NCBI GenBank assembly: GCA_002419465.1
Contig: DIGE01000016.1
Location: forward strand, 34,478-98,477
From: Geobacter sp. UBA5730
Lineage (GTDB): Bacteria; Desulfobacterota; Desulfuromonadia; Geobacterales; Pseudopelobacteraceae
DNA length: 64,000 nucleotides
Direction of reading: 5' to 3'
The notes under the pieces are model-generated. The model was given only the letters and a program-made list of their open reading frames with translations, did not search any database and had not been told where the DNA came from. Below are positions 40,856 through 51,133 of the stretch, in pieces (position 1 is the first letter of the stretch; every line of letters begins with the position of its first letter). The translations under genes were made by a program, and so were the position numbers.

Positions 40856-42409
40856 ATGGCGATCAGAAAAGAATTGCTTGCCGAGTTGCGACAGCGTCGG
40901 GTGGAGGCGTTGGCAGGCGGCGGCAAGGATAAGATGAAAAAGCGGCACGCACTCGGCCTGCTGGGTGCCCGTGAGCGGGTTGAGCTGCTGTTTGACAGGG
41001 AATCGTTTACTGAATTCGGCATGCATGTCAACCATGCCTGTCATATGCCGGGGTTTGTTGAAAAATTTATGCCGGGTGATGGCGTGGTAACCGGCACCGG
41101 CAATGTGGAGGGCCGTCCGGTGGCCATCTACAGCCAGGATTTCACGGTGGGTGGCGGCGCCCTCGGTCAGATGCACGCCAAGAAGATCTGCGACATCATG
41201 ACGCTTGCCTGTGAGACCGGCATCCCGGTGGTGGCCATCAATGACTCCGGCGGTGCCCGCATCCAGGAGGCGATCCACAGCCTGTCCGGCTATGGTCAGG
41301 TGTTTTATCAGAACGTGGCCGCTTCCGGGGTGGTGCCGCAGATCGCCATCATTGCCGGCCCCTGCGCCGGTGGCGCAGCCTACAGTCCGGCCTTGATGGA
41401 TTTTTTGATCCAGACCCGTACCCATTCCAGCATGTTCATCTGTGGCCCGCAGGTGATCAAGGCCGCCACCGGCCAGGTGGCGCCGATTGAGCAGTACGGC
41501 TCTGCCGAGGCCCATGCCACGGTCAGCGGCAATATTCACTTTGTCGCCGACGATGACCGCCACGCCATCGCCATCGCCCGGCAGTTGCTCAGCTTCCTGC
41601 CGCTCAACAACCTGCAGGACCCTCCCCACCATATTCCCGATGAGATCAGCCTTGAACGGGATGAGCAAATGAACGAGCTGGTGCCGGATGACCCCAAAAC
41701 CGGCTTTGATGTCACAACGGTAATTGAGCGTCTGCTGGATTCGGGACAGTGGCTGGAGGTGCAGCGTGAATTCGCCCGGAACATCGTGGTGGGGTTTGGC
41801 CGGATCGATGGCATGGTGGTGGGGCTGGTGGCCAATCAACCGGCCTACAAGGCTGGTTGCCTTGATATTGACAGCTCCGACAAAGCGGCCCGTTTTATCC
41901 GTTTCTGCAACGCCTTTAACGTGCCGCTGGTCAACCTGGTGGATGTGCCCGGCTTCATGCCGGGCCTTGCCCAGGAGCGGGGCGGGATCATCCGTCACGG
42001 CGCCAAGATGTTGTTTGCCTATGCCGCCGCCACGGTGCCCAAGATCACCGTGATCATGCGCAAGGCCTACGGCGGAGCCTATCTGGCCATGTGTTCAAAG
42101 GATATGGGGGCCGACTTCATCTTTGCCTGGCCCTGCGCCGAGATCGCCGTGATGGGGGCTGAAAGCGCCGCGCGGATCATCTACAAACGGGAGATCGAGG
42201 AGGCGGAAGACCAGAAGACCAAAGAGGCCGAGCTGGTGCAGTCCTACCGCGACCACTTTGCCACCCCGTATCAGGCGGCTTCCCGCGATATGATCACCGA
42301 CGTGATCGAACCGTCCGAGACCCGGGCGCGGGTTGCGCAGGCCTTGCGGATATCGTTGACCAAGCGGGTCAGCCGGCCGGCCAAGAAGCACGGCCTGATA
42401 CCGCTTTAG
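40856..42409 (+). CDS. mmdA: Methylmalonyl-CoA decarboxylase alpha / propionyl-CoA carboxylase beta-like carboxyltransferase
   Basis: This 517-aa carboxyltransferase moves carboxyl between an acyl-CoA and biotin. Two crotonase-like halves are visible: NDSGGARIQEAIHSLSGYG near 128-146, and VDVPGFMPGLAQERGGIIRHG near 362 with GGAYLAMCSKDMGAD near 408. The start at 40856 follows AAGGAG by seven bases. The operon order alpha, small membrane subunit, biotin carrier, membrane beta subunit equals mmdADCB of Na+-pumping methylmalonyl-CoA decarboxylases. No biotin carboxylase is nearby, which favours a decarboxylase over a carboxylase. Acyl-CoA specificity is inferred. Confidence 0.88.
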   Translation: MAIRKELLAELRQRRVEALAGGGKDKMKKRHALGLLGARERVELLFDRESFTEFGMHVNHACHMPGFVEKFMPGDGVVTGTGNVEGRPVAIYSQDFTVGGGALGQMHAKKICDIMTLACETGIPVVAINDSGGARIQEAIHSLSGYGQVFYQNVAASGVVPQIAIIAGPCAGGAAYSPALMDFLIQTRTHSSMFICGPQVIKAATGQVAPIEQYGSAEAHATVSGNIHFVADDDRHAIAIARQLLSFLPLNNLQDPPHHIPDEISLERDEQMNELVPDDPKTGFDVTTVIERLLDSGQWLEVQREFARNIVVGFGRIDGMVVGLVANQPAYKAGCLDIDSSDKAARFIRFCNAFNVPLVNLVDVPGFMPGLAQERGGIIRHGAKMLFAYAAATVPKITVIMRKAYGGAYLAMCSKDMGADFIFAWPCAEIAVMGAESAARIIYKREIEEAEDQKTKEAELVQSYRDHFATPYQAASRDMITDVIEPSETRARVAQALRISLTKRVSRPAKKHGLIPL

Positions 42410-42419
42410 GGAGCGTCGC

Positions 42420-42983
42420 ATGTCTGGCTCAAGCTCAGCTACAGCCGTGAAGGATCCAGCCGTTCTCACGGTGCTGCCGGACGGCACCGTGTTGTACAGA
42501 ACCTGTCAGCAGGCGGAACAGGCCGCACAGCAGCTGAAGGATACAGGCCAGGGCGTGGTAACGGTCAAAAAACTTTCCCAGGTCAGGTATGGCGAGCAGT
42601 ACCAGGCCAAGGATGGTCAGGTCGTGCCCTATACCCTGGGGCGTCTGGCAGAGTTTCAGCTAACCGGGCTGATCGTAGTTATTGTTGTGCTGACCGGTCT
42701 GAGCCTGATCTGTGCAGTCATCGGCCGGTTGATCAAGCAGCTGGAGCGGCCCTCTGTTGAGGCATCGAGTGTCGCACCAGTGGTTTCGTTCCCCCCGCCG
42801 CTTGCGGCCAGCACCATCCATCCCGGCCTGACCGATCAACAGCTGGTGGTGCTGCTGACCGCTGCGGCCTGCGAGGTGTTGAACAGTCCGGTCCGTGTCG
42901 ACCGCTTCCGTCCACTGACCGCCAGGGACTGGAACTGGGCGGCCCAGGGCCGCAGCACCTTGCAATCCCATCAACTCAAATAG
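42420..42983 (+). CDS. OadG/MmdD-like small membrane subunit of a sodium-pumping decarboxylase
   Basis: This 187-aa protein has one central helix (about 82-103, GLIVVIVVLTGLSLICAVIG). A soluble N-terminal stretch of 80 residues precedes it; ordinary OadG/MmdD subunits start close to the helix, so this is an extension. The tail after a Pro-rich linker (SFPPPL) has WNWAAQGRS near the end, as in delta/gamma subunits that hold the complex together. The extension's function is not recognised. It lies 10 bases after mmdA. Confidence 0.7.
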   Translation: MSGSSSATAVKDPAVLTVLPDGTVLYRTCQQAEQAAQQLKDTGQGVVTVKKLSQVRYGEQYQAKDGQVVPYTLGRLAEFQLTGLIVVIVVLTGLSLICAVIGRLIKQLERPSVEASSVAPVVSFPPPLAASTIHPGLTDQQLVVLLTAAACEVLNSPVRVDRFRPLTARDWNWAAQGRSTLQSHQLK

Positions 42984-43009
42984 TCCCGCTGTGAAAGGAA
43001 CCTGACCCC

Positions 43010-43399
43010 ATGAAGATGCTGCGGATCACCCTGGAAGGAAAAACCTATGAGGTCGGTGTCGAACTGCTGAACGAGGCGGTGCCCGCTGCTCCCGTCCGGG
43101 CGTTCTCGCCTGCGCCAGCGCAGAGCGGGTCTGCTCCGGTCACTGGTGCGCCGGTTGCGGCGCCGCCTGCCCCGGCAGCCGGTTGCCGGCTGGTGGCCTG
43201 TCCCATGGCCGGGCTGGTATTCAAGTGCCTGGTCAAGCCCGGCGACGTGGTGGCGCTCAATCAGGTAGTGCTGGTGCTGGATGCCATGAAGATGGAGACC
43301 CCGGTGCACGCGCCGGTGGCCGGTACGGTGCGGGCCGTGCTGGTCAAGGAGGGTGATGCGGTGGATGAAGGTCACAGCCTGCTGGAGATCGAGGGGTAA
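43010..43399 (+). CDS. Biotin carboxyl carrier subunit (MmdC/AccB-like)
   Basis: This 129-aa protein has an N-terminal strand region, a Pro/Ala linker (residues 24-58) and a C-terminal biotinyl domain. The biotin-accepting Lys lies in VLDAMKMETPV near 89-99. It carries the carboxybiotin from the carboxyltransferase to the membrane beta subunit. It sits 26 bases after the OadG-like gene and six before the beta-subunit gene. Confidence 0.93.
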   Translation: MKMLRITLEGKTYEVGVELLNEAVPAAPVRAFSPAPAQSGSAPVTGAPVAAPPAPAAGCRLVACPMAGLVFKCLVKPGDVVALNQVVLVLDAMKMETPVHAPVAGTVRAVLVKEGDAVDEGHSLLEIEG

Positions 43400-43405
43400 C
43401 CGGCC

Positions 43406-44575
43406 ATGCTCAACGTGCTGCGCGAAGTCATGCAGATGTTCGTCCATGACACCGGTTTCCATCTGGTGAACGGCAAGATGCTGATCATGTGGGCCATCTG
43501 CGGACTGTTGTTCTATCTGGCCATCAAAAAGCAGTATGAACCGCTGCTGCTTCTGCCGATCGCCTTCGGGGCACTGATGGCCAACCTGCCCACCCGTGCC
43601 CTCTACGACGGCGGCTGGACCATTGACGGCATGTTCCACCCCACGGCCGGGCTGTATTTTTTCATCAGCCAGGGTATCCACCTGGAGCTGTTTCCGCCGA
43701 TCATCTTTCTGGGGGTGGGGGCGCTGACCGATTTCGGCCCTCTGATCGCCAATCCACGCACCCTGCTGCTGGGCGGGGCTGCCCAGCTGGGGGTCTTTGC
43801 CACCATGTTCTGCGCCGTTGCCTCCGGCCTGTTCACGCTGGGCGAGGCTGCATCCATCGGCATCATCGGGGGCGCTGACGGTCCCACCTCGATCTTTCTG
43901 GCCAACAAGCTGGCTCCGCACCTGATCGGGCCGATCGCCGTGGCAGCCTACACCTACATGAGTCTGGTGCCGCTGATTCAGCCGCCGATCATGCGGCTTT
44001 TGACCAGCGATGCGGAAAAGCGGATCAGGATGAAGAGCCTGCGCAAGGTCAGCAAGCTGGAGCGGATCGTGTTTCCACTGGTGGTGATGGTGCTCTGCAT
44101 CATGGTGGTGCCGGATGCCTCGGCCCTGGTGGCGATGCTGATGCTGGGCAACCTGTTGCGGGAATCGGGGGTGGTGGACCGGCTGGTCAAGGCCTGCCAG
44201 AACGAGATCATCAATGTCACTACTATCTTCCTCGGTACGGCGGTGGGGATGACCATGCAGGCCGAGATATTCTTGCGGCCCACCACGCTGGTAATTATCT
44301 CGACGGGGGTGGTGGCCTTCGGGCTTTCAACGGTCGGCGGTCTGCTGATGGCCAAGATGATGAACAAGCTCTCCCCCAAGAACCCGGTCAACCCGCTGAT
44401 CGGTTCGGCCGGGGTCTCGGCTGTGCCGATGGCGGCCAGGGTCAGCCAGAACGTGGGGGCCGAGTACGATCCCCAGAACTACCTGCTGATGCATGCCATG
44501 GGCCCCAACGTGGCCGGGGTGATCGGCACTGCCGTGGCCGCCGGTTACATGATCAGCCGTTTGGCGGGAGGTTAA
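43406..44575 (+). CDS. mmdB: Sodium-pumping decarboxylase beta subunit (OadB/MmdB-like)
   Basis: This 389-aa integral membrane protein couples decarboxylation of carboxybiotin to Na+ export. The ion-site motif GGADGPTSIFLANKLAP lies near 153-169, with the essential Asp. A second conserved segment ends the protein near GPNVAGVIGTAVAAG. About nine to eleven helices are predicted. It is the last gene of the mmd operon and is followed by a strong terminator. Confidence 0.93.
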   Translation: MLNVLREVMQMFVHDTGFHLVNGKMLIMWAICGLLFYLAIKKQYEPLLLLPIAFGALMANLPTRALYDGGWTIDGMFHPTAGLYFFISQGIHLELFPPIIFLGVGALTDFGPLIANPRTLLLGGAAQLGVFATMFCAVASGLFTLGEAASIGIIGGADGPTSIFLANKLAPHLIGPIAVAAYTYMSLVPLIQPPIMRLLTSDAEKRIRMKSLRKVSKLERIVFPLVVMVLCIMVVPDASALVAMLMLGNLLRESGVVDRLVKACQNEIINVTTIFLGTAVGMTMQAEIFLRPTTLVIISTGVVAFGLSTVGGLLMAKMMNKLSPKNPVNPLIGSAGVSAVPMAARVSQNVGAEYDPQNYLLMHAMGPNVAGVIGTAVAAGYMISRLAGG

Positions 44576-44622
44576 AGGAAGCGCTTTTTCGCTTGATCTG
44601 AACGGTATGGCAAGGCAGAAGC

Positions 44623-44666
44623 ACACCAAAAGGCCGGTCAGGATAATCTGACCGGCCTTTTGGTGT
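44623..44666. terminator. Bidirectional terminator between the mmd operon and the pyrophosphatase
   Basis: ACACCAAAAGGCCGGTCAG pairs with CTGACCGGCCTTTTGGTGT around a six-base loop. The A and T runs in the arms serve both strands, and the genes on both sides converge here. Confidence 0.85.
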
Positions 44667-44687
44667 GTCGCAAGTCCAGCGGGTTGT

Positions 44688-46697
<2,010 letters not shown>

Positions 46698-46858
46698 GCT
46701 CTGATTCCTCTCTTTCCTGGTTGATGGTTCTGGTTCATCTGTGCTGATTGGTGTCGGATACCTCTGTTGAATATCGCCCATATCTATAGGCCATAATCCC
46801 AGGTGCTGTCCACTGGTTTTAATGAGGAGGCCGGTGTCGGATGGAAGCAGCATGCCCC

Positions 46859-48268
46859 TCAGGGGGTGAAATACCGGGCATTCAGAAACAGATGTGCCGC
46901 TATACTGGCAGCGTAGCCCAGGGCGATGGCCCAGGTCCATTTCAGATGGGCCCCGAAGGTATAGATCCCCCGGGCCGATCCCATCAGCGCCACCCCGGCA
47001 GCGGATCCGATCGAGAGCAAACTGCCTCCGACACCGGCGGTCAGGGTCACCAGCAGCCACTGGCCGTGGGACATCTGGGGGTCCATGGTCAGTACGGCAA
47101 ACATGACCGGGATGTTGTCGATAATGGCAGAGAGAATACCCACCAACACGTTGGCGCTGGTATGGCCCAGGCCGTTGTACATGAAGTTGGAGGTAATGGC
47201 CAGATAGCCGAACTGACCCAATCCGCCCACGCACAGGATCACCCCGTAGAAGAACAGCAGGGTATCCCATTCGGCCTTGGCGATTTTGCGGAACAGGTCA
47301 AAGGTTTCGTGCTGGTGACCGGTCATATCCAGGGGGTTATCGCCGGACAGCAGGCGGTGTTCGGTCCTTTTCAGCCAGTAGGAGAAGAAGGAGAGGTAGC
47401 CCAACCCCAGCATCATCCCCACGGCAGGTGGCAGGTGCAGGAAGTTGTGAAACGACACGGCCGTCACAATGGTCAGCAGAAACAGGGCCATGATCCGCCT
47501 GGCACCCAGCTTCATGGCTACGGTTTCATCGCTGACCGCCGGTTTTTCCTTGGGAACTGCCAAGCTCATAAAGATTGCCGGGATCAACCAGTTGATCACC
47601 GATGGCACAAAGATGGCGAAAAACTCGAAGAAACTCAGTTTGCCCTTTTGCCAGACCATCAGGGTGGTGATATCGCCAAAGGGGGAGAAGGCTCCGCCGG
47701 CATTGGCCGCCACCACGATGTTGATGCAAGCCACCACCACGAAGCGGGTATTGCTGCCACCCACCGCCATGGCCACCGCACCCATCAACAGGGCGGTGGT
47801 CAGGTTGTCGGCCACTGGTGAGATAAAGAAGGCCAGCAGGCCGGTCATCCAGAAGACCGTCCGCAGGGTAAAGCCTTTGTTGACCAGCCAGGAGCGCAGG
47901 GCACGAAAGGCGTTTCGTTCCTCCAGAGCATTGATGTAGGTCATGGCCGCCAGCAGGAACAGGAACAGTTCGGCGTACTCGGTCAGGTTGTGCAGAATGG
48001 CGCCATGGGCATGGTCAGGCCTGCCCATGGCCTGATAAGCCAAGGCCACCAGCACCCAGATGATGCCGGCCGCCACAATCACCGGCTTGCTCTTGCGCAG
48101 GTGCAGCTTCTCTTCCATGATCACCAGCCCGTAGGCTGCTACAAATAGTACCAGGGCAAACAGCCCCATGCCGGTACGGGTCATGTCGATGATCTCGTTG
48201 CCATCAGCGGCAAAGGTCGGCAAGGCGGTTAGAAAAAATATGCAAAACTGAAGAAATGCCAGTTTCAT
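46859..48268 (-). CDS. nhaD: NhaD-type Na+/H+ antiporter
   Basis: This antiporter of 469 aa has a cleavable-looking N-terminal signal (MKLAFLQFCIFFLTALPTFA) and about 12 helices. Family segments AGGAFSPFGDITTLMVWQKG near 225 and ISPVADNLTTALLMGAV near 175 hold the polar transport residues. NhaD proteins of alkaliphiles and halophiles expel Na+ or Li+. An AAGGA site eight bases upstream supports the start at 48268; an ATG at 48286 overlapping the YkgJ stop is the alternative. A second NhaD paralogue is encoded at 49122-50408. Confidence 0.9.
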   Translation of the reverse strand: MKLAFLQFCIFFLTALPTFAADGNEIIDMTRTGMGLFALVLFVAAYGLVIMEEKLHLRKSKPVIVAAGIIWVLVALAYQAMGRPDHAHGAILHNLTEYAELFLFLLAAMTYINALEERNAFRALRSWLVNKGFTLRTVFWMTGLLAFFISPVADNLTTALLMGAVAMAVGGSNTRFVVVACINIVVAANAGGAFSPFGDITTLMVWQKGKLSFFEFFAIFVPSVINWLIPAIFMSLAVPKEKPAVSDETVAMKLGARRIMALFLLTIVTAVSFHNFLHLPPAVGMMLGLGYLSFFSYWLKRTEHRLLSGDNPLDMTGHQHETFDLFRKIAKAEWDTLLFFYGVILCVGGLGQFGYLAITSNFMYNGLGHTSANVLVGILSAIIDNIPVMFAVLTMDPQMSHGQWLLVTLTAGVGGSLLSIGSAAGVALMGSARGIYTFGAHLKWTWAIALGYAASIAAHLFLNARYFTP

Positions 48269-48282
48269 GTGGGTATCCTTTT

Positions 48283-48648
48283 TCATAGTTTCAGAAACCC
48301 GCCACGCAGACAGCGAAAGCCGTGGGCCATGGTCGGGTAGTCCCGGCAGATGTCCGGTTTGGTGTCGTTGATGCTGCAGACCCTGTGCTGCTCGTCCAGT
48401 GGTTGCAGGAACGGGCAGGGGTCCAGCAGCTGCTTGGTCTCAGGATCGACCCAGATCCAGTCCAGGCGGTTAACCCGGCTCAACAGATCGGTCCGGCCTT
48501 CCCGTTGCCAGCGAGCCAGGTCGTGTTTCGAGGCGTGCAGATGCCCTCCGAACGAGGCGCAGCAATCGCCGCAGCAGGCGCAGATGGTCGGCGTCGCAGC
48601 CGCCGGTGCCTTGTCCAGGCGCAGCAGACGCTTGAATGTTTCGTACAT
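48283..48648 (-). CDS. YkgJ-family cysteine-cluster protein
   Basis: This 121-aa soluble protein has the CxCCG-x-CC segment CACCGDCCASFGG near 23-35, then CPFL near 75, RVCSI near 85 and ICRDYP near 97. These cysteines bind Zn or an Fe-S cluster in the family, whose function is unknown. The start at 48648 follows GGAGGAAGG closely. Its stop overlaps an in-frame ATG of the next gene (NhaD). It is in the middle of two nhaD genes. Confidence 0.85.
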   Translation of the reverse strand: MYETFKRLLRLDKAPAAATPTICACCGDCCASFGGHLHASKHDLARWQREGRTDLLSRVNRLDWIWVDPETKQLLDPCPFLQPLDEQHRVCSINDTKPDICRDYPTMAHGFRCLRGGFLKL

Positions 48649-48721
48649 GTCCTTCCTCCTCGTCGGTGAGCAGTGTGGACAGAACAAAAAAATAACCCTT
48701 TGGGGAGTTACTGTGGAACGA

Positions 48722-49108
48722 TCAGGCAGGTGGGGCGCGACAGGGAGAGGCGATGCAGAAGAGCGTGGCCGGAGGATTGAGCGGCACAGGCAGCGCGTGG
48801 TGCAGTGCTGCTGCGGGCAGGCCAACCGTGGGGGGGGGAGCGATGCGGCGTTGGATGCCGACGCAGCGGTTGTCCTTGATGGAGCAACCGGCCGAGACCG
48901 GGCATTCGTAGGTGAAGTTGGTGATCTTGTCCGTAGAAAAGGACAAGGGGGAGATCAACAGCAGGATCAGGATCAGCGACTGGGACAGGCGCCGCAGCGG
49001 CGCCCGTCCCAGTAAAAGATGCAGCAGAATCGCCACGCGGGTGGACCAGCTCACCCGAGCCGTGGGCAGCTGCTCCTGGTGCAAAGCGTTTGAGCTGAGG
49101 GGGGGCAT
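48722..49108 (-). CDS. Hypothetical secreted protein, NhaD-linked
   Basis: This ORF of about 128 aa has a basic N-terminus and a hydrophobic helix at about 35-57 (SQSLILILLLISPLSF), followed by STDKITNFTYECPVSAGCS, three more cysteines and a Pro-rich end. Codon use (many CTG, ATC, GCC) resembles its neighbours, so it may be real. It lies 13 bases after the NhaD gene at 49122-50408. Its PLSFSTDK stretch resembles PLSYTGDR of the ORF at 54258-54548. No family is recognised. A start at a TTG six bases earlier is possible. Confidence 0.45.
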   Translation of the reverse strand: MPPLSSNALHQEQLPTARVSWSTRVAILLHLLLGRAPLRRLSQSLILILLLISPLSFSTDKITNFTYECPVSAGCSIKDNRCVGIQRRIAPPPTVGLPAAALHHALPVPLNPPATLFCIASPCRAPPA

Positions 49109-49121
49109 GGTCAATCAGCGG

Positions 49122-50408
49122 TTAGTGAAACAGCCGGTACTGAATGATGTACGCAGCCACGCCGCCGAAATAGCCCACCAGGGCCAGGCCGCTGATCCGT
49201 TTGACATACCAGAAGAAGTGGATCTTCTCCAGGCCCATGGCCGCCACACCGGCTGCCGAGCCGATGATCAGGATCGAACCGCCGGTACCGGCGCAGTAGG
49301 CCATGAACTCCCAGAGGAAACTGTCCGGCGGATACTGAGCCATGCTGTACATCCCCATGGAGGCGGCCACCAGCGGCACGTTGTCCACGATGGCGCTGAC
49401 CATGCCGATGATGGTTACGATCACATCCTCACGGCCCACGGTCTGGGTGAGCCACTTGGCCAGATTGGTCAGGATGTGGGTATGCTCCAGGGTGGCTACC
49501 GCCAGCAGGATGCCGATGAAGAACACGATCGAGCTCATGTCGATCTGCTTCAAGGCCCGCACCAGGGTCAGGTGCTCCTTGGCCTCGTCCTCCTTCTTGC
49601 TGTGCAGCAGTTCACCCGTCAGCCAGAGAATTCCCAGTCCGAACAGGATCCCCATGAAGGGGGGCAGATGGGTGACGGTCTTGAAGATCGGCACCGCCAC
49701 CAGGATACCGATCCCCATGGTAAACATCAGGTTCTGTTCAAAGCGGGTGGTCTTGGCATGGTGCCCAAACTCCACAGCCTTGGTCGGGCTGACCACTTCG
49801 CGCCCTCTCAGGATGTAGCTGGTGATGGCCAGCGGCACCAGCATGTTGATCATCGCGGCGATAAAGACCCCTTTCATGATGGCCAGGGTGGTGATCTGGC
49901 CGCCGATCCAGAGCATGGTGGTGGTGACGTCGCCGATCGGTGACCAGGCGCCGCCGGCATTGGCTGAAATCACGATGATGCCGGCAAAGAACAGCCGGTC
50001 GTCATGCTTGTCCAGCAGTTTCTTGATCAGCGAGATCATCACGATGGTGGTGGTCAGGTTGTCCAGCACCGAGCTCAGGAAGAAGGTCACAAAGCCGATC
50101 AGCCACATCAGGGTGGACAGCTTGGTGGTCTTGATCCGGGAGGTGATCACCTCAAAGCCGTTATGGGCGTCCACCACCTCCACAATCGTCATGGCTCCCA
50201 TCAGGAAGAACACGATCTGGGCCGTGCCCATCAGCGATTCACCCAGCTGCTCGCTCACCAGCTGATGATCGCCGGTGGACAGTGCGTAGATGGTCCAGAG
50301 CAGGCCGGCCCCGATCAGGGCCGAGGCTGATTTGTTGACCTTCAACGGGTGCTCCAGAGCGATGGCAGCGTAGGCGATCACAAAGACGATGACAAGGGCG
50401 GTGAGCAT
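49122..50408 (-). CDS. NhaD-type Na+/H+ antiporter, second copy
   Basis: This 428-aa antiporter has about 12 helices and lacks the signal peptide of its paralogue. It carries FFLSSVLDNLTTTIVMISLI near 112 and ANAGGAWSPIGDVTTTMLW near 152, the paired polar segments of the family. The GGAG before the ATG is ten bases away. It is followed by a hypothetical ORF, YkgJ and the second NhaD on the same strand. Two copies side by side suggest gene duplication with division of labour. Confidence 0.9.
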   Translation of the reverse strand: MLTALVIVFVIAYAAIALEHPLKVNKSASALIGAGLLWTIYALSTGDHQLVSEQLGESLMGTAQIVFFLMGAMTIVEVVDAHNGFEVITSRIKTTKLSTLMWLIGFVTFFLSSVLDNLTTTIVMISLIKKLLDKHDDRLFFAGIIVISANAGGAWSPIGDVTTTMLWIGGQITTLAIMKGVFIAAMINMLVPLAITSYILRGREVVSPTKAVEFGHHAKTTRFEQNLMFTMGIGILVAVPIFKTVTHLPPFMGILFGLGILWLTGELLHSKKEDEAKEHLTLVRALKQIDMSSIVFFIGILLAVATLEHTHILTNLAKWLTQTVGREDVIVTIIGMVSAIVDNVPLVAASMGMYSMAQYPPDSFLWEFMAYCAGTGGSILIIGSAAGVAAMGLEKIHFFWYVKRISGLALVGYFGGVAAYIIQYRLFH

Positions 50409-50490
50409 GGTGAGGTCTCCGAAAGATATAATGGTATCGTGCTGTTAAACTACAGACGACTCGACTGCCGGATGCGTGCGCTCCAAACGG

Positions 50491-51039
50491 CTAGTGATTG
50501 CTGTTTTTAAAATAGCTGAACATCCCCAGGTCGCCGATCCGGCCGACAGAGGCTGCGGGGTCGTTGGGGTCCGCAGCAGGGTCCCGCAGGGCATCACCGA
50601 TGATCATGCCGCCGATCCCGCCGTAGAGCAGTGCCGCGCCGCCGCCGATCAGGAGCATTTTGAACTCGCTGCCGATGCCCATTCCGGTGAACAGCAGGCC
50701 GGTTGCCAGGCCCACCATCCCCAGGATGATGGCCCCCAGTTTCCGATCGCCGGTCTTTTGTACGGCCCAGCCCCCCACGGCCCAGGCCATCATCGAGTAG
50801 ACCGCAAAGCCGCCCAGGGCCCAACGGGCCGAAAAACTGTCCATGGCGCCGCTATAGGAGATGGCCGACGGTATGATGTTGGAGGTCAGGCTCAGGCCCG
50901 CAAAACTGCTGAGCAGGGTGGCGCCGATGGCGCGGAAGCGGATGCTCATGATGAACTTCACAATGCCTGCATTGAAACTACGGATGGTTTTCAGGATCAT
51001 GGTGCCTCGGTTCTCCAGGGTAGCTGTGCCAACCGGCAT
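50491..51039 (-). CDS. Hypothetical four-helix membrane protein
   Basis: This 182-aa protein has hydrophobic stretches at about 38-60, 75-92, 102-118 and 128-150, and a soluble Asp/Pro-rich tail (DPAADPNDPAASVG). AAAGGAGGT is ideally placed before the ATG at 51039, so expression is likely. No family was recognised. It lies between the ActP-like symporter and the NhaD gene, with a terminator upstream of it, so it probably has its own promoter. Confidence 0.65.
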   Translation of the reverse strand: MPVGTATLENRGTMILKTIRSFNAGIVKFIMSIRFRAIGATLLSSFAGLSLTSNIIPSAISYSGAMDSFSARWALGGFAVYSMMAWAVGGWAVQKTGDRKLGAIILGMVGLATGLLFTGMGIGSEFKMLLIGGGAALLYGGIGGMIIGDALRDPAADPNDPAASVGRIGDLGMFSYFKNSNH

Positions 51040-51071
51040 ACCTTACCTCCTTTAACGGCAGATCGCCATGT

Positions 51072-51104
51072 TAAAAACGGCGGCTGCCGTTGCCGACAGC
51101 CGCC
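51072..51104 (-). terminator. Terminator of the ActP-like symporter operon
   Basis: On the minus strand GGCGGCTG and CAGCCGCC (51104-51097 and 51086-51079) enclose a ten-base loop and run into GTTTTTAA (51079-51072). It lies 30 bases after the symporter stop. Confidence 0.8.
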
Positions 51105-51133
51105 CATTTCAGTTCATATATAACAGCTGCATG

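Noticed and set aside
40856..44575. Propionyl-CoA carboxylase operon
   Set aside because: No biotin carboxylase is present and an OadB-like membrane subunit is, so a sodium-pumping decarboxylase fits better.
46698..47270. Long N-terminal extension of the first pyrophosphatase
   Set aside because: The added residues are Arg/His-rich shadow of the antisense of nhaD, the family starts near MQLQMVAP, and a ribosome site precedes 46697.
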